Source: Cornus controversa (Eukaryota; Streptophyta; Magnoliopsida; Cornales; Cornaceae). From it: a stretch of DNA of 64,000 bases. Of the stretch, positions 12,321 to 24,465 are shown in pieces. A program made the position numbers and the translations under genes. The notes under the pieces are model-generated. The model made no database searches. It saw only the letters and a program-made list of their open reading frames with translations, and was not told the origin of the DNA. The first letter of the stretch is position 1; every line of letters starts with the position of its first letter. The stretch spans positions 37,273,501 to 37,337,500 of the forward strand of contig CM048846.1 of NCBI GenBank assembly GCA_026545225.1. The letters run 5' to 3'.

Positions 12321-12726
12321 TCATCCGCGCATGAGCAATCATGAATGTTTTGCGATAGTGAACAGCGGTGTCGAACGTTTTCAATGAGTTTTTCTCTTAA
12401 AAACAGATTTGTTCGTTTTCTTCTCCGAATATGACAAAAGCCACGCGTTAGAATGCATGTTCACTTTTCAAAGAGGATTTTGGGGTCGGAATTGGTATGT
12501 TTGTTCGGACTGGCCATTATGTGGGGACCGTCGTTTATTTATAGCTTGTGCGAGTCCATTTTTGCTAATGACCACATAGTTCTGTAATACTTGTTACATT
12601 TGCCAAATGTGAAATGAACGGATGATCGCCCTTTATCTAGTTGATGACTGAGCATGATTCAACTTTTGTATAAGATAGTTAATTTCATTTTTGTAATATT
12701 GCATTGCTAAGGGACTAGCAATATGT

Positions 12727-12739
12727 AAGTTTGGGGGTG
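12727..12739 (+). other. Polypurine tract of Athila-1
   Basis: AAGTTTGGGGGTG directly abuts the 3' LTR, as expected for plus-strand DNA priming. Confidence 0.9.
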
Positions 12740-14171
12740 TGATAAGTGTTCAATTCTATGCATTTGAACCCTCTTTATTGCATATGTTAATACCGTTTTT
12801 GCGTTTACCGAGATATGTTTACGGTATTTTTGTGTTTTTGATGTATTGCAGGTATTAGAGTAAATGGAGCAAAGTTTGAAGCTATTTGCAGCTGAAGAGA
12901 AAAAGTCAGAATTGCAGCCAAAGGCATCTCGATCAATCGAGATGTTGATCTCGATCAATCGAGATCTCGATTGATCGAGATCTCATTTCGATTGATCGAA
13001 ATCTCGATCAATCGAGATTCAATCTCCATTCATCGAGATTCTGCAGAATCCACTTGGCCACTTGCTCACCAGCTCTCCCACTTGTAACAAAATCCCCCTT
13101 TTTGCACGACTTAGGGGGATTGTCTGACTTGAACAAGACTGTTGGGGACCTTCTTGATACAAGGGATATATATATTGATATATATATATATATGGTGGGC
13201 CCCAAGGTTGAAAAGGAAGCCAAAATAGCACACAAAAAGGGCCATATCTCTCATATCTCAAATATCTCTCAAAATACATCAGACCATCCAAGGAGAGACC
13301 TTCGGGAGAGGAAGAAGAGGAGCTGAACCAGACCAAGAAGCTTCACTTTCTTCATCAATGGAAGGGTGCAAGGCTGCCATGACCAACTAACTCCTCTACT
13401 AGGGTGTGGTTGACACACCTAGCCATGTAAACTTGTTCATTTTTGTAGCACTTGGGGATTTGTAGTTAAATGTTGATTATTTAGCCTAGTGAATATGTAC
13501 ACAAATACAATTCTTATATATATTCATTTGATTTGGAATTTATTCTTGTCTTAGAGTAGATTTTGTCACTTGAATGCACCACATTTGCATATTCCACAAG
13601 AAGTGCAAATGATGGCTAGATAATGGTGTTTAAATGAATGTGTGATGTTTGCTTGTATGGACCATGCCAAGACAAGGTAGTTTGGATGCATGTAGTGTTC
13701 ACTTAGAGAGTAGGGTAATTAGGTATTTACTTAGGTTGAAGAGTTATGCTTGTTGAAGATGGATTATGATAGGTTAGCACACACATTGATCTTTTGATAT
13801 GTCATTGAGGTCACAAGCCTAATGACATTGTTAGGCATTTAATTAATGAATCCCATGCTTGCTACACTTATGAACATGTGAATGGCTAGTGGTGGAAACC
13901 AACCCCTAGCTCTCTCTTCCCAACTTTACTCTTTAATTTTATTGTCGTTTCATTCATGCAATAGTTTATAATTAAAAATTCAAAAACCTATTTTTAGGAT
14001 TAAAGTACAATTAATCTTTCTTTAAGACAATTGCGACTAGTCCTCGTGGGATCGATACCCTCTATATAGAACCTTATCTACAAAGATTCGTGCTCTTGCG
14101 AGTGGTTAAATTATATTTTGATAAAAAGGGCAAAATTAAGCTTACAATTTAATCTGAGTTTAGCCACATCA
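12740..14171 (+). repeat. 3' LTR of Athila-1
   Basis: It starts TGATAAGTG and ends CCACATCA, and is followed by the ACTAG TSD. It pairs with 1148-2604. The palindromic array (12925-13040) is shorter here than in the 5' LTR. Confidence 0.95.
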
Positions 14172-14176
14172 ACTAG

Positions 14177-15154
14177 TATGGATTGCACAATATATGACCT
14201 TGAGCTTATTGAAATTGCTCATCCCTCTACACTAACATTTTCAGGTTATAGTAAGGAGATGGTTGATGGTGAGCAATCATGAGTTGGATGTAGAATTAGA
14301 AGATCTCTTTTGAGTTATTTTGCATTTTGTATGTCCGGGATGTGGACATCGTGCACTTAGAAATGTATAAGGATACTTAAACCTTTAGGAATGTTGTATT
14401 TTAGCAATTGTACCTTGAGTTATGTATTTTGTACCTAATGCTAATGATTCAAGCTTGTTTATATGTGAATGTCGTTTTATGATTTAATCGATGTTTTTAC
14501 ATGTTTGGGATGCTGTGGAATTGATGACGAAGTTTTAAGAGTGTATGTTGGTGATAAGTAAAGAGATTATATCATATATAGACATTTATGTGTATTTAGG
14601 GACACTTAAAGGTTTCTGCAGAATTCTCAGTCGAAGGATTTTGATGCATCATAACCCTCATTATGATGCATTATAATTCAGCGATGCATCAAAGTACTTA
14701 AGACGATGCATCGTAAATTCTTTGAGAGTTGGGGTTTAATTCTAGAGCATTTCACAAGATATTACGCATCTTCAGCGATGCATAGTAAATTACGATGCAT
14801 CGAAGTGGGAATTTTGATGTATCATAATTAAGTTAGGATTTAGGGTTGTATTCCAAAGCATTTCGCAGGATGTTACGCAACATCTGCGATGCATCGTAAA
14901 GGTCATTACGATGAATAGTAATGTATGGCTCGTTTGAGACATTTTAGATGGGATGGGATAAGTACGAGAAGGCTTGTATGGAATCTAATGAGATGAAATG
15001 TTATAGAACGGTGTATATGAAATAATGTGTACCTGATGGTTTTTTTGCGATGTTGAATGTGTACGTAATGGTTTTTCCTCAATGTTGAGGTGTGGTGATG
15101 ACTTGTAACCTAATCACCCTCAGTTTTCGGGAGTCAAAAAATTGGGGCGTGACA
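14177..15154 (+). mobile_element. Chromovirus-type LTR, copy A, right part
   Basis: It continues the LTR interrupted at 1147 and matches 22030-23009. It ends GGGGCGTGACA. It carries a cluster of CGATGCATCG words (14640-14935). Confidence 0.75.
14640..14935 (+). repeat. CGATGCATCG motif cluster in the chromovirus LTR
   Basis: About ten exact or degenerate copies of the self-complementary word (C)GATGCATC(G) are spaced 20-50 bp apart. The cluster is preceded by TTTCTGCAGAATTCTCAG. The same cluster is at 22495-22790. Confidence 0.85.
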
Positions 15155-15157
15155 ACA

Positions 15158-15170
15158 TGGTATCATAGTG
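15158..15170 (+). other. Primer-binding site, initiator-Met type, after the copy A LTR
   Basis: TGGTATCATAGTG lies three bases after the LTR end. It resembles the TGGTATCAGAGC site complementary to initiator tRNA-Met. It implies that this LTR was once followed by the internal region of an element. Confidence 0.75.
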
Positions 15171-15589
15171 AGATTAGAGATGTGAGTTGTATCAAAGTAC
15201 AATTAGCGATGAGTAATCTTAATATTTGGCTTTCACCGTTCACCCCCCATTTTCGCTCGCTCTGAACTGAGTGACAAAAATTGAGGCATGACAAAAATAA
15301 TTTCTATATTGGGGAGAGAAAGATGGAGAGAGAAAGAGATAATAGTTTCACAAACCATCATGTGTTAAGAGAGAGAAATAGAGGAAAAGAGAAAGTTAAA
15401 AGTCCTCTTGAACATAACTCTCTGTTTTGGCAAAACATAGGACAAATCACTCTAGAAAATGATTGTATTTTGTCGAAACAGAGGACATATAGCTTGTAAA
15501 ATGATTTGTCGACTTTTGTTTTGTAAGTGAATTCTGTTAAAAGACAGTAAAACATTTTCCTCAAAAAATGATTTTTTTAAGATTACGTG
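15171..15589 (+). other. Junction DNA between chromovirus LTR and hAT-like element
   Basis: It is shared with 23026-23084 plus 33100-33385. The empty site for the Athila-2 insertion lies at about 15220-15240. Short frames here (for example 15281-15499) are not conserved as coding and I see no gene. Confidence 0.5.
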
Positions 15590-16260
15590 TAGGGGTGGCA
15601 AATTGAACACGAGATGAGTTTAGTGGGTTTGGGTTTGAAGTAAATCAACATGTTTAATAAATGGATAGACACAAACACAACACGTAAAAATTGTGCTGGA
15701 TTTGAGTCTAAGCTGTCTAACCCGCGACACGATTATAACATGAGTTGTTCATATATTCTTATTTTATTCAAACTTATATATACATAGTTATATACAATGC
15801 AATTGTTTGAAATCTATTTGTTTATTTATAGGACTGATGTACGAATAAAATGCAATGATTAGATTGCTATGGTGCTTCCTAATTGTTAAATCGCCTTAGT
15901 GCGTTTTTGGGGTTTATATATAGATACAAAATTTATAATACAGTTTGATTTTAGAGTTTATGTATGTACTTTATTTTTTATATGATCTTTAAAGATATTT
16001 TTAAGGGGTGGAGAAACTTATATCATATAAGTTAAACGGATTAAAAATGTTATTAAACGAGTTGTGCCAATATAGGACATGTTTATTAAATGAGTTACAT
16101 GGGTCGACACGTGTAACACATTTAATAAATGGGTTGAGTTAGTGTTGAGGGTATTGGACACGATTATTAAATAGGTCGGGTTAGGGTTGAGCTATTTAAT
16201 TGAATACTCATATATCTACACGACACAAACACGATACGAGAATATGAATTGTCACCCCTA
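15590..16260 (+). mobile_element. hAT-like non-autonomous element, copy A
   Basis: The terminal inverted repeats are TAGGGGTGGCAA and (reading in from the right) TAGGGGTGACAA. The flanking 8-bp duplications are ATTACGTG and ATTATGTG, one mismatch apart. The 671-bp interior has GACACG/CGTGTC-type words and no transposase. The copy B equivalent is 33386-34054, so insertion preceded the block duplication. Confidence 0.88.
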
Positions 16261-16268
16261 ATTATGTG

Positions 16269-16438
16269 CAACCAAACATCGAGAAATAAAGAAAATGGCT
16301 TTATAATTTTAAAAGGGCACTTTTTTTTTTTTGGTTTAGATAAATACTCACATATCCTCAAATGAGTACATGAGACATTCAAAAGGGTTTCTTATATTGA
16401 AGTTTGTCTACAAAGCATTTCTATATACTTTTAAAAAT
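16269..16438 (+). other. Host flank related to the ATL upstream region, copy A
   Basis: It resembles 43870-44090, 44920-45110 and 48270-48470 (words such as TTTTAAAAGGGCAC and AAAGCATTTCTATAT). It is one of several diverged copies of the DNA upstream of the RING-H2 gene and has no gene itself. Confidence 0.6.
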
Positions 16439-17032
16439 AGATAAAATATACTGATCTTTCTTGAAATTTGGTCCAATTACACATGACAGTCATGTTTGAT
16501 GTTTATTATACCGTGTCTCCCTAAGGTTAGACACATGTTCTCACCGAACCCCTCCCATTATCCTACCGTGGACCCCATTAGCAATTTTTTTAAAAAAGAA
16601 AATGACTCAATTGCCCTTTTCTTGTGTTAATAGACATTAATTGCCTTGTGTCTTGACATGAAATAACAAAAATAACACCTACACAACGACTCAAATGTCC
16701 TGAAAAAACCTTTTAAGTTTTCATAGGCTTATGAATATTTAAAAATTTACCAAATGTCATATATATATACACACACATGTGGATTGTCAAGGAAACAAAG
16801 CTGGAGCAAATTATTATTATTATTATTATTTTGAAAAGAATGGGATTGCAAAGAAATTGGAGCAATTTATTTTTGGAAAGAATAGGATTGGCGATTGCAA
16901 CAAAACTAGAGCAAAATTTATTTGGAAATGAAATCTATTTCTTGTCTGTATGTATATATATGTGTGTATACATAAATAAATTTATACATACACACATGGG
17001 TATTGTTTCTCTCTATCCTCCAAATCTCTCTT

Positions 17033-17070
<38 letters not shown>

Positions 17071-18035
17071 GAGGCTCTGTTCTGTTCACTTGGATTACTT
17101 AACGAGTCGGGACAACTTGCAAGATCATCGACTCAGTACAAAATCTACCATGTCAGCAGCTGAGGGAATAGCAACGACAAAAGCGCCAGGAATATTGCGA
17201 CCTGCCATTCACGACGACGACTGCAGGTGAGGGAACGACGACCTGTCATTCATGACCATATTATGGTCTTCTATCGTTAATCTCAACGAGTGTGGGTCAG
17301 ATCTCGGGAGTACTGTCACGATCTGGGCTGGAGAAAGTTTCAATATTCCTGCTATTTCATATTTGAGAAAGAAAAAAAAATGTAGATCGATTGGTTGTTA
17401 ACAAAGGATCAAACAAAGGTCTTGTACGTACTCACTACTGTTAGAAGTTGAACAACACAAATTTGGGTGGCTCAAAATCAGATCAACGGTGGAAGTGAAA
17501 TATGAACGTTCATTTTCGTGCCTCAAAATTAGGGTTTTATGTTGGTTTTGATTCGTCTATTTTTCTTTTTGTTTAATTTGAGCATTTTTCTATTGGTTGG
17601 GATTTTTACTTGATTGGAGTTTTTTTGTATGTATTTGTCAATTAATTTCAACATCTATTTTGTGATATTACATTAACGTGGATTTGAAATTAGGCATTGA
17701 CAACTACATATATATATATATACCGTCGTTGTCGGTGCCTATCGTAGTGGGGGCAGAGGTGGCGACGATAGGAAGGTGGAGAGGGGAGAGATGCAGTGAG
17801 GGAAGAAGAAAAGGAGAAATGAAAAGAAAGAATATTGTTTATCAAAGCTGGGCAAAATGGGTATTTTACATTAAAAAAATTTTATTTAAAAGTATTAAAT
17901 TATCAAGGGTAAACATGACATTTCATACATCCATTGAACGTCCGTTTGCTCACAGAGGTGTAGTGTGAAACAAAACCAAACATGGGTGATATGTGTAATT
18001 GACCCAAATCTCAGCGACGTCATTGTATTTTATCT
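16439..18035 (+). mobile_element. Mutator-like element (MULE), non-autonomous, copy A
   Basis: The ends AGATAAAATATACTGATC and (reading in from the right) AGATAAAATACAATGACG are inverted repeats. They extend inward through the shared word CAATTACACAT. A perfect 9-bp duplication TTTAAAAAT flanks it, the Mutator signature. Paralogous flank at 44070-44100 shows the empty site. No transposase is seen. The 1597-bp interior has a GC-richer part (17080-17330) with a (CT)n run, a short frame beginning MSAAEGIATTKAPG and a following CAG|GTGAGG, which looks like a 5' leader, first exon and donor site. This cargo could be captured host sequence (Pack-MULE), but I do not recognise it, and in copy B the ATG is lost. 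Confidence 0.85.
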
Positions 18036-18128
18036 TTTAAAAATCTACAATAAACTTCATGATTCACTAGACTAACCATTCCCATGAAAAGAAAACTAGA
18101 TGCATCACATTTTAATTGTTATCGAGAC

Positions 18129-18513
18129 TTGTAAAGTACGGATACAAAATATGGAAACGACACGATACCAATGCGGTAAATTTCAAAAAAATAGAATACG
18201 AGTACAATGGGATACGACAAATATATATATATATAGATATATATATATATATATATACAAAAAAATTAATAAAACACAAATTAAGTTGTAAGTTTTAACT
18301 TAAAAGATCTTTTTTTTTTCAACATTAAAGATCTTTTGATTTATTGCAAATTAAGCCCCACATTTTAACCAAGTTTTTTAATATTACAATATGGTTATCA
18401 TCTTTAAAAAAAAAAATCAAACGTATCCGTGAAGTATCCACCATGTATCCCCAAGTATTCACCACACATCTCCAAGTATATTGAATTATTTAAAAAAAAA
18501 TGGATACTTCCAG
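18129..18513 (+). mobile_element. hAT-like element, truncated at the block junction
   Basis: It begins after ATCGAGAC with TTGTAAAGTACGGATAC and matches 41678 onward. The match to copy B stops abruptly at 18513, where chromovirus sequence starts. The right end is therefore missing, and the duplication breakpoint lies inside this element. Confidence 0.75.
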
Positions 18514-20500
18514 TGAAGGGAGAAAGTCTTAGTACTCCTACACACCAATCTAACTATCAGGAAAGTGGTCAGCCAGGACAGGGGACACAGAGTCGTGCAT
18601 GTGTGGTCACTCCAACTGAGGCTTCAGTAGGTCCATTTGTAGTTTGAGGTATTGCAAAACCTCATATTTTCTTTTCTACATATTAAATATGATTTCAATA
18701 TGATTTGCTTGAATGCGTATGTTGTGAGTTACCAGATTTATTTTTTTTCTTTCTGAGTTTTGAATTCAATTGTGGGACCATGATAAGTTATGTGACGTAG
18801 GAAAGTTGTTACAAATTTTCTGAATTTCATATAAGGGTGTATATGAATTATTAAGGGCATAAATGATATGCTGAGAGAAAAGAATATTAGCGTGTAATTG
18901 TCTAAAGTTACATATCATTTGTGTTTATGTCTGCCTTGGAATTTGAGGTATCGACCTTGGATAGAGCTTTAAGTATATATACAACAGTTGGGTGTAAGGT
19001 GACTTTAGACATGGTTTATCGAGCATGTGAAATAGAAAAAATTTCAAATCGTAGATTGATGTTTGATTTTGTTTTCCTTGATGTGATGATTAGATGTCCT
19101 TTGTGGAATGGATTAACTATCGGCTTTTCCAGCCAACACCAATTATTATCGAGGAAGAGTGTTAGTGTGGACACGAGAAAGGGACCATTTTGTTTTGTGA
19201 AAAGTGGAGTGATTTTCACACTTCATCCTTACATGAATTGTATGGTCAAGGTGACCATAGCTTCTTCCTAGTTGACCTTATGACCGACGAAGAAGGGGGG
19301 AAACTTTGAGAATTTTCCCAAAGTGGTTTGTGATTTTGTGAATGATTGGGATGATGTATGATGATTCTAGGTTGTTAGAATGAAGTTTTGAGCGCAAAAT
19401 GGACAAAGTGTAAATTGCAAGAATTCTGTAGAGAAGGAATTTTGATATTGCGAAATTCCGGTTTCACACGATTGAAACCCTTCAATTGTGCAAAATTCTC
19501 AATTGTAAAATGCACTTTCGATCATATGAGAAATTGCAGGGTTTTTGAGTAGCAAAAGTCCTGAGAGTTGGAATTTTATTTCCCAAGTACTTCGCTTGAT
19601 CAAAATTTTAATCATGGAAAACTGAATTTTCGATTGTGTGAAATGCACATTTTGATTATACGAAAATGGTGACCAGCAGCTAGTACTGTGCAATGGAATT
19701 AGAGATTGAGACAATGGAGTCGGGGCTTGGGACCTTAAGGGAGCTAAATATTTTTCCAAGATTGAGATCGTAATGGATTGGGAATGTTGGAAGAATGTGT
19801 TTGAAATTTGGAACTTATTGGGGTTAGCTGGCTATTACCAGAGGTTTATGGAGGGCTTCTCACGGTTAGTGGCACCTATGACAAGACTCACCCGTAAAGG
19901 AGTCAAGTTTACATGGAATGAAACTTGTGAGCTTGCTTTCAAGGAATTGAAGAATAGATTAACTACCGCTCCAATCTTAGTGATTCTAGAGTGTAGGTTG
20001 GATTATGAGATATATTGCAACGCTTCACATAACAGGCTAGGTTGCGTGTTAAGCAAACAGAGAGAGAGTTGTTGCTTATGGGTCACGATAATTAAAGAAT
20101 CATGAGCAAAAGTATTCAACTCATGATTTGGAAATTGTGGCGGTTATCTTGCTTTGAAGGAATAAAGAACATAGTAGCATTCAACTTGTACTTCAGAGAG
20201 AATAAGGAACCGGCTATTTTATTTAGTCTTATTACCCAGCCAATCCTAGTTAGTAGGGCAATTGAACCACAACAGTTGGAGGAGGATTCACAATGTTGTT
20301 CATGCTTTTGTGTTAACGGAAAATAAACCAGAGTCGTCACATGTGTTGAGTTGGATGGATATTGAAGTTGGAAAAGATATGTCGTATAAGGAGCGACTGA
20401 TGGAAATTCTTGACACTAAGGGTAAAGTGTTGAGAGGCAACACCATTCCTTTGATAAAGGTTTTAGGGATACACTAGGGATTATAAGAGGCTTCTTGGGG
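18514..20500 (+). mobile_element. Chromovirus gag/pol remnants (fossil)
   Basis: Recognisable pieces occur in Ty3/gypsy order: a gag C-terminal tail (SRACVVTPTEA, near 18600), a protease remnant (FDFVFLDV, near 19060), RT/RNase H (LAGYYQRFMEGFSR near 19830, KFTWNETCELAFKELKNRL near 19910), and the segment after integrase (PLIKVLG near 20450). Most of RT and integrase is absent. It is heavily decayed, with more than ten breaks. The stretch at about 19270-19770 is noncoding and has TTTCGATTGTGTGAAA-like words that may belong to another element. It probably belongs to the Tekay/Del lineage and is older than the Athila elements. Confidence 0.75.
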
Positions 20501-23009
20501 ACGGGAATAAGAAGTTCACTCCAAGTATGATCGACTTTCAAATTTTTAGTAATTTTTGCCATTAATGCGTTTAAAATGATGATATAGATGTTTCAAGTGT
20601 GGAAAACATGTTTGTAAAGTTGACTGAAGGTTTTTGGAAGTTTCTAGAACATTTGAATGGGTGGGTCCAAGAATTCGGATATTTTTTTAAAAAATTTTAT
20701 TTTTGGTTATAGACCAATTAGAATATTAAGAGAGAGGTGGAGTTGATTTCGAGGCCACAATTGCTTTCGGATTCGAAAACGGAGGTCGGGAAGGTACGTT
20801 AACTGAATAGAGGTGTTTCGTTCTTTTTACACCGTAGGGCTTATAAATATCTGGGAGATAGATATTTATAACTATTTTCTTTCTCTACAACAGCCAACCA
20901 AGCTTTCCCTTCTCTCCTCTTTGTGTTCTTCTTCTTCTTTTTAAATTTAGAAGGTTTAGGGTTTGATTCGAAAAATGTCGAAGAACGAAAGTGTGTTCTT
21001 CATGACAAGGGCTTCGCTTGGGACTGAACAAAGTCACGGTTAGCCAACTTTGAGATTGTTGGAAGTGAGGGATAGCTTGAGACTATAGCTAATGAGGTAG
21101 GGGGTGTGTGTTGTGTCTTTTAATACAATCTTTATTTCACCTTAATGCATAAAATGAAATGTTTAAATGTATTATATGTATATTTAATGTTTTGTAATGA
21201 AGTTTATATTTTAAATGATGATTCCTTTGTATTTTCTATGAATAGAAATGATAGAATTGTGATTTAGAATGCAAGAGTTGTGTAAATATGCCAATGTGAT
21301 ACGTGTTTGCATATATGAACTTAGGTGATATTTTTATTGAGAAAGTGTTAGGGATTGAACCCTAAGTTCAATGTAAATTGATTCTTTGTTTATGTTGGAT
21401 ATGGTTCCTTACATGACATGCTAGAGACGAACCTAAGATACGAAATGGGTGCTATTACATCGAAGACTTATGTATGTATGTGCTAAACCTTGGTATGTTT
21501 GGTGTGTGTGTGTGGAGTGATTTCTCAAAAATGTTTCATGAGAAAGTAGATAGGGAACATATCATTGGGAGTTGTAAGACCTCAACCTTGCGCAAGATGG
21601 TTGGTAACCGGACAAGTTAGTAGCTCAAAATAACCAAGAACTTGAGATATGGGATTTTGGTACGTATCTTATTTGCATGTGTGAGTGTGAGTACAATTCT
21701 AAGAGCAAAGTGATTTTGTGTTGAGTTTATGTTCAAATTTCTTATTGTAATTTTTGTCACATTGATACTTGTATAACTAAATGTGGAATGACTTATGTGT
21801 AAATTGAGCATTTTGAATTATCATGAAGGGTGATGCATATGTCACTTGAATGATAGAAAATGGTGCATTATTACATGTTTGAGTTGAATTTACATGGTTG
21901 TCAAATGTTTTGATTTTTATGCCATGTTAGGTGAAAGTTTTGGCTTTTGACTAGAATGGTAGGAAGCAGGACACGTAGCTAGGCTATGTATGTTGAAATG
22001 TATTATGTATTATCATAAAATGTGAGACTAGTATGGATTGCACAACATATGACCTTGAGCTTATTGAAATTGCTCATCCCTCTACACTAATATTTTCAGG
22101 TTATAACAAGGAGATGGTTGATGGTGAGCAATCATGAGTTGGATGTAGAATTAGAAGATCTCTTTTGGGTTATTTTGCATTTTGTACGTCCGGGATGTGG
22201 ACATTGTGCACTTAGAAATGTATAAGGATACTTAAACCTTTAGGAATGTTATATTTTTGCAATTGTACCTTGAGTTATGTATTTTGCACCTAATGTTAAT
22301 GATTCAAGCTTGTTTATATGTGAATGTTGTTTTATGATTTAATCGATGTTTTTACATGTTTGGGATGCTGTGGAATTGATGACGAAGTTTTAAGAGTGTA
22401 TGTTGGTGATAAGTAAAGGGATTATATCATATATATACATTTGTGTGTATTCAAGGACACTTAAAGGTTTCTGCAGAATTCTCAGTCGAAGGATTTTGAT
22501 GCATCGTAACCCTCATCATGATGCATTATAATTCGGCAATGCATCGAAGTACTTAAGACGATGCATCATAAATTCTTTGAGAGTTGGGGTTTAATTCTAG
22601 AACATTTCGCAAGATATTACGCATCTTCAGCGATGCATCATAAATTACGATACATCGAAGTGGGAATTTTGATGTATCATAATTAAGTTAGGATTTAGGG
22701 TTGTATTCCAGAGCATTTCGCAGGATGTTAGGCAACATCTGCGATGCATCGTAAAGGTCATTACGATTTATCGTAATGTATGGCTGGTTTGAGACATTTT
22801 AGATGGGATGGGATAAGTACGAGAAGCCTTGTATGGAATCTAATAAGACGAATTGTTATAGAACGGTGTATATGAAATAATGTGTAAGTGATGGTTTTTC
22901 TGCGATGTTGAATGTGTACGTAATGGTTTTTCCTCGACGTTGAGGTGAGGTGATGACTTATAACCTAATCACCCTCAATTTTTGGGAGTCAAAAAATTGG
23001 GGCGTGACA
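20501..23009 (+). mobile_element. Chromovirus-type LTR, copy B
   Basis: It follows the pol remnants and matches copy A (1-1147 plus 14177-15154) from 20888 on. A TATA-like TTATAAATAT lies at 20841-20850. The right end is GGGGCGTGACA at 23009, with a primer-like TGGTATGATAATG at 23013. The left end is not resolved and could lie anywhere from about 20480 to 20600. Divergence from copy A is about 4% by eye. Confidence 0.7.
22495..22790 (+). repeat. CGATGCATCG motif cluster, copy B
   Basis: It is the counterpart of 14640-14935. Several words differ by single bases between the copies while their spacing is kept. Confidence 0.85.
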
Positions 23010-23084
23010 ACATGGTATGATAATGAGATTAGAGATGTGAAATGTCTCAAAGTACAATTAGTGATGAGTAATCTTAATATTTGA

Positions 23085-24452
23085 TGATGTGGCTAAACTC
23101 GGATTATATTATAAGCTTAATTTTGCCCTTTTTATCAAAATATAATTTAACCACTCGCAAGAGCACGAATCTTTGTAGATAAGGTTCTATATAGAGGGTA
23201 TCGATCTCACGAGGACTAGTAGCAATTGTCTTAAAGAAAGATTAATTCCACTTTAATCCTAAAAACAAGGTTTTGAATTTTTGTTTATAAAACTATTGCA
23301 TGAATGTAATGACAATAAAAGTAAAGAGTTTAAAGTTGGGAGAGAGAACTAGGGTTGGTTTCCACCACTAGCCATTCACATGTTCATAATTGTAGCAAGC
23401 ATGGGATTCATAAATTAAATGCCTAACAATGTCATTAGGCTTGTGACCTCAATGACATATCAAAAGATCAATGTGTTTGTCCACCTATCATAATCCATCT
23501 TCAACAAGCATAGCTCTTCAACCTAACTAACTACCTAATTACCCTACTCTCTAAGTGAACCTACATGCATCCAAACTACCTTATCTTGGCATGGTTTATA
23601 CAAACAAACACAACACATTCATTTAAACACCATTATCTAGCCATCATTTGCACTTCTTGTTGTGCACTCAAATGACAAAATCTACTCTAAGACAAGAATA
23701 AACTCCATATCAAATGAATATATAGAAGAAATGTATTAGTGTACATGATCACTAGGCTAAATAATCAACATTTAATTACAAATCCCCAAGTGCTACAAAA
23801 AGGAACAAGTTTACATGGTTAGGGGCTTCAACCACACCCTAGTAGAAGAGTTAGTTGCTCATGGTTGCCTTGCACTCTTCCATTGATGAAGAAAGTGAAA
23901 CTTCTTGGTCTGGTTCAGCTTCTCCTCTTCCTCTCCCGAAGGTCTCTCCTTCGATAAAAATGTGTGTTGAGAGATATATGAGATATGTGACTTTTTGGTG
24001 CTTTAAGGCTTCCTTTTTCAACCTTGGGGCCCACCATATATATATATATATCAATATATATATCCATTGTATCAAGAAGGTCCCCAAGGGTCTTATTCAA
24101 GTCAGACAATCCCCCTAAGTCGTGCAAAAAGGAGGATTTTGTTGCAAGTGGGAAAGCAGGTGAGCAAGTGGGCAAGTGGCTTCTGCAGAATCTCGATCAA
24201 TCGAAATAAGATTTCGATCAATCAAAATCTCGATTAATCGAGATCAACATCTCGATTGATCTAGATGCCTTTGGCTGCATTTCTGATTTTTGTTCTTCAG
24301 CTGCAAATAGCCTCAAACTTTGCTCCTTTCACTACAAGACCTGCAAAATATCAAAAACACAAAAATACCGTAAACATATCTCGGTAAACGCAAAAATAGA
24401 ACTAACATATGCAATAAAGAGGGTTCAAATGCATAGAATTGAACACTTATCA
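23085..24452 (-). repeat. 3' LTR of Athila-2
   Basis: On the plus strand it runs TGATGTGGCTAAAC to GAACACTTATCA. It is paired with 31680-33099 and related to the Athila-1 LTRs. Its motif array is at 24190-24270. Confidence 0.93.
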
Positions 24453-24465
24453 CACCCCCAAACTT
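24453..24465 (-). other. Polypurine tract of Athila-2
   Basis: CACCCCCAAACTT on the plus strand is the reverse complement of AAGTTTGGGGGTG, and it abuts the 3' LTR. Confidence 0.9.

Larger units (their letters stand above)
10864..12726 (+). other. Athila-1 3' noncoding region
   Basis: This region has no credible gene. It opens with a T-rich stretch. It then carries a palindrome plus second polypurine tract (11607-11641) and a block conserved in all three Athila-type elements here (12170-12320). An equivalent region lies at 24466-26340. Confidence 0.8.
1148..14171 (+). mobile_element. Athila-type Ty3/gypsy LTR retrotransposon (Athila-1)
   Basis: This is a full-length fossil bounded by TG...CA LTRs and a 5-bp TSD ACTAG (1143-1147 and 14172-14176). 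The empty site is seen at 22023-22035 in the duplicate copy. In order it holds a 5' LTR, an Asp-tRNA primer site, a gag-protease-RT-RNase H-integrase region, a motif array, a third reading frame with its own leader, a long noncoding 3' region, a polypurine tract and a 3' LTR. The primer site, the Gag type and the DLGA protease are Athila hallmarks. The coding part is nearly complete but has about three breaks in all. The LTRs differ at roughly 2% of positions by eye, suggesting about 1 My or so. Confidence 0.93.

Noticed and set aside
19270-19770. Spacer between protease and RT remnants taken as host DNA
   Set aside because: TTTCGATTGTGTGAAA-like repeated words suggest another LTR piece, but I could not find its ends, so no element was called.
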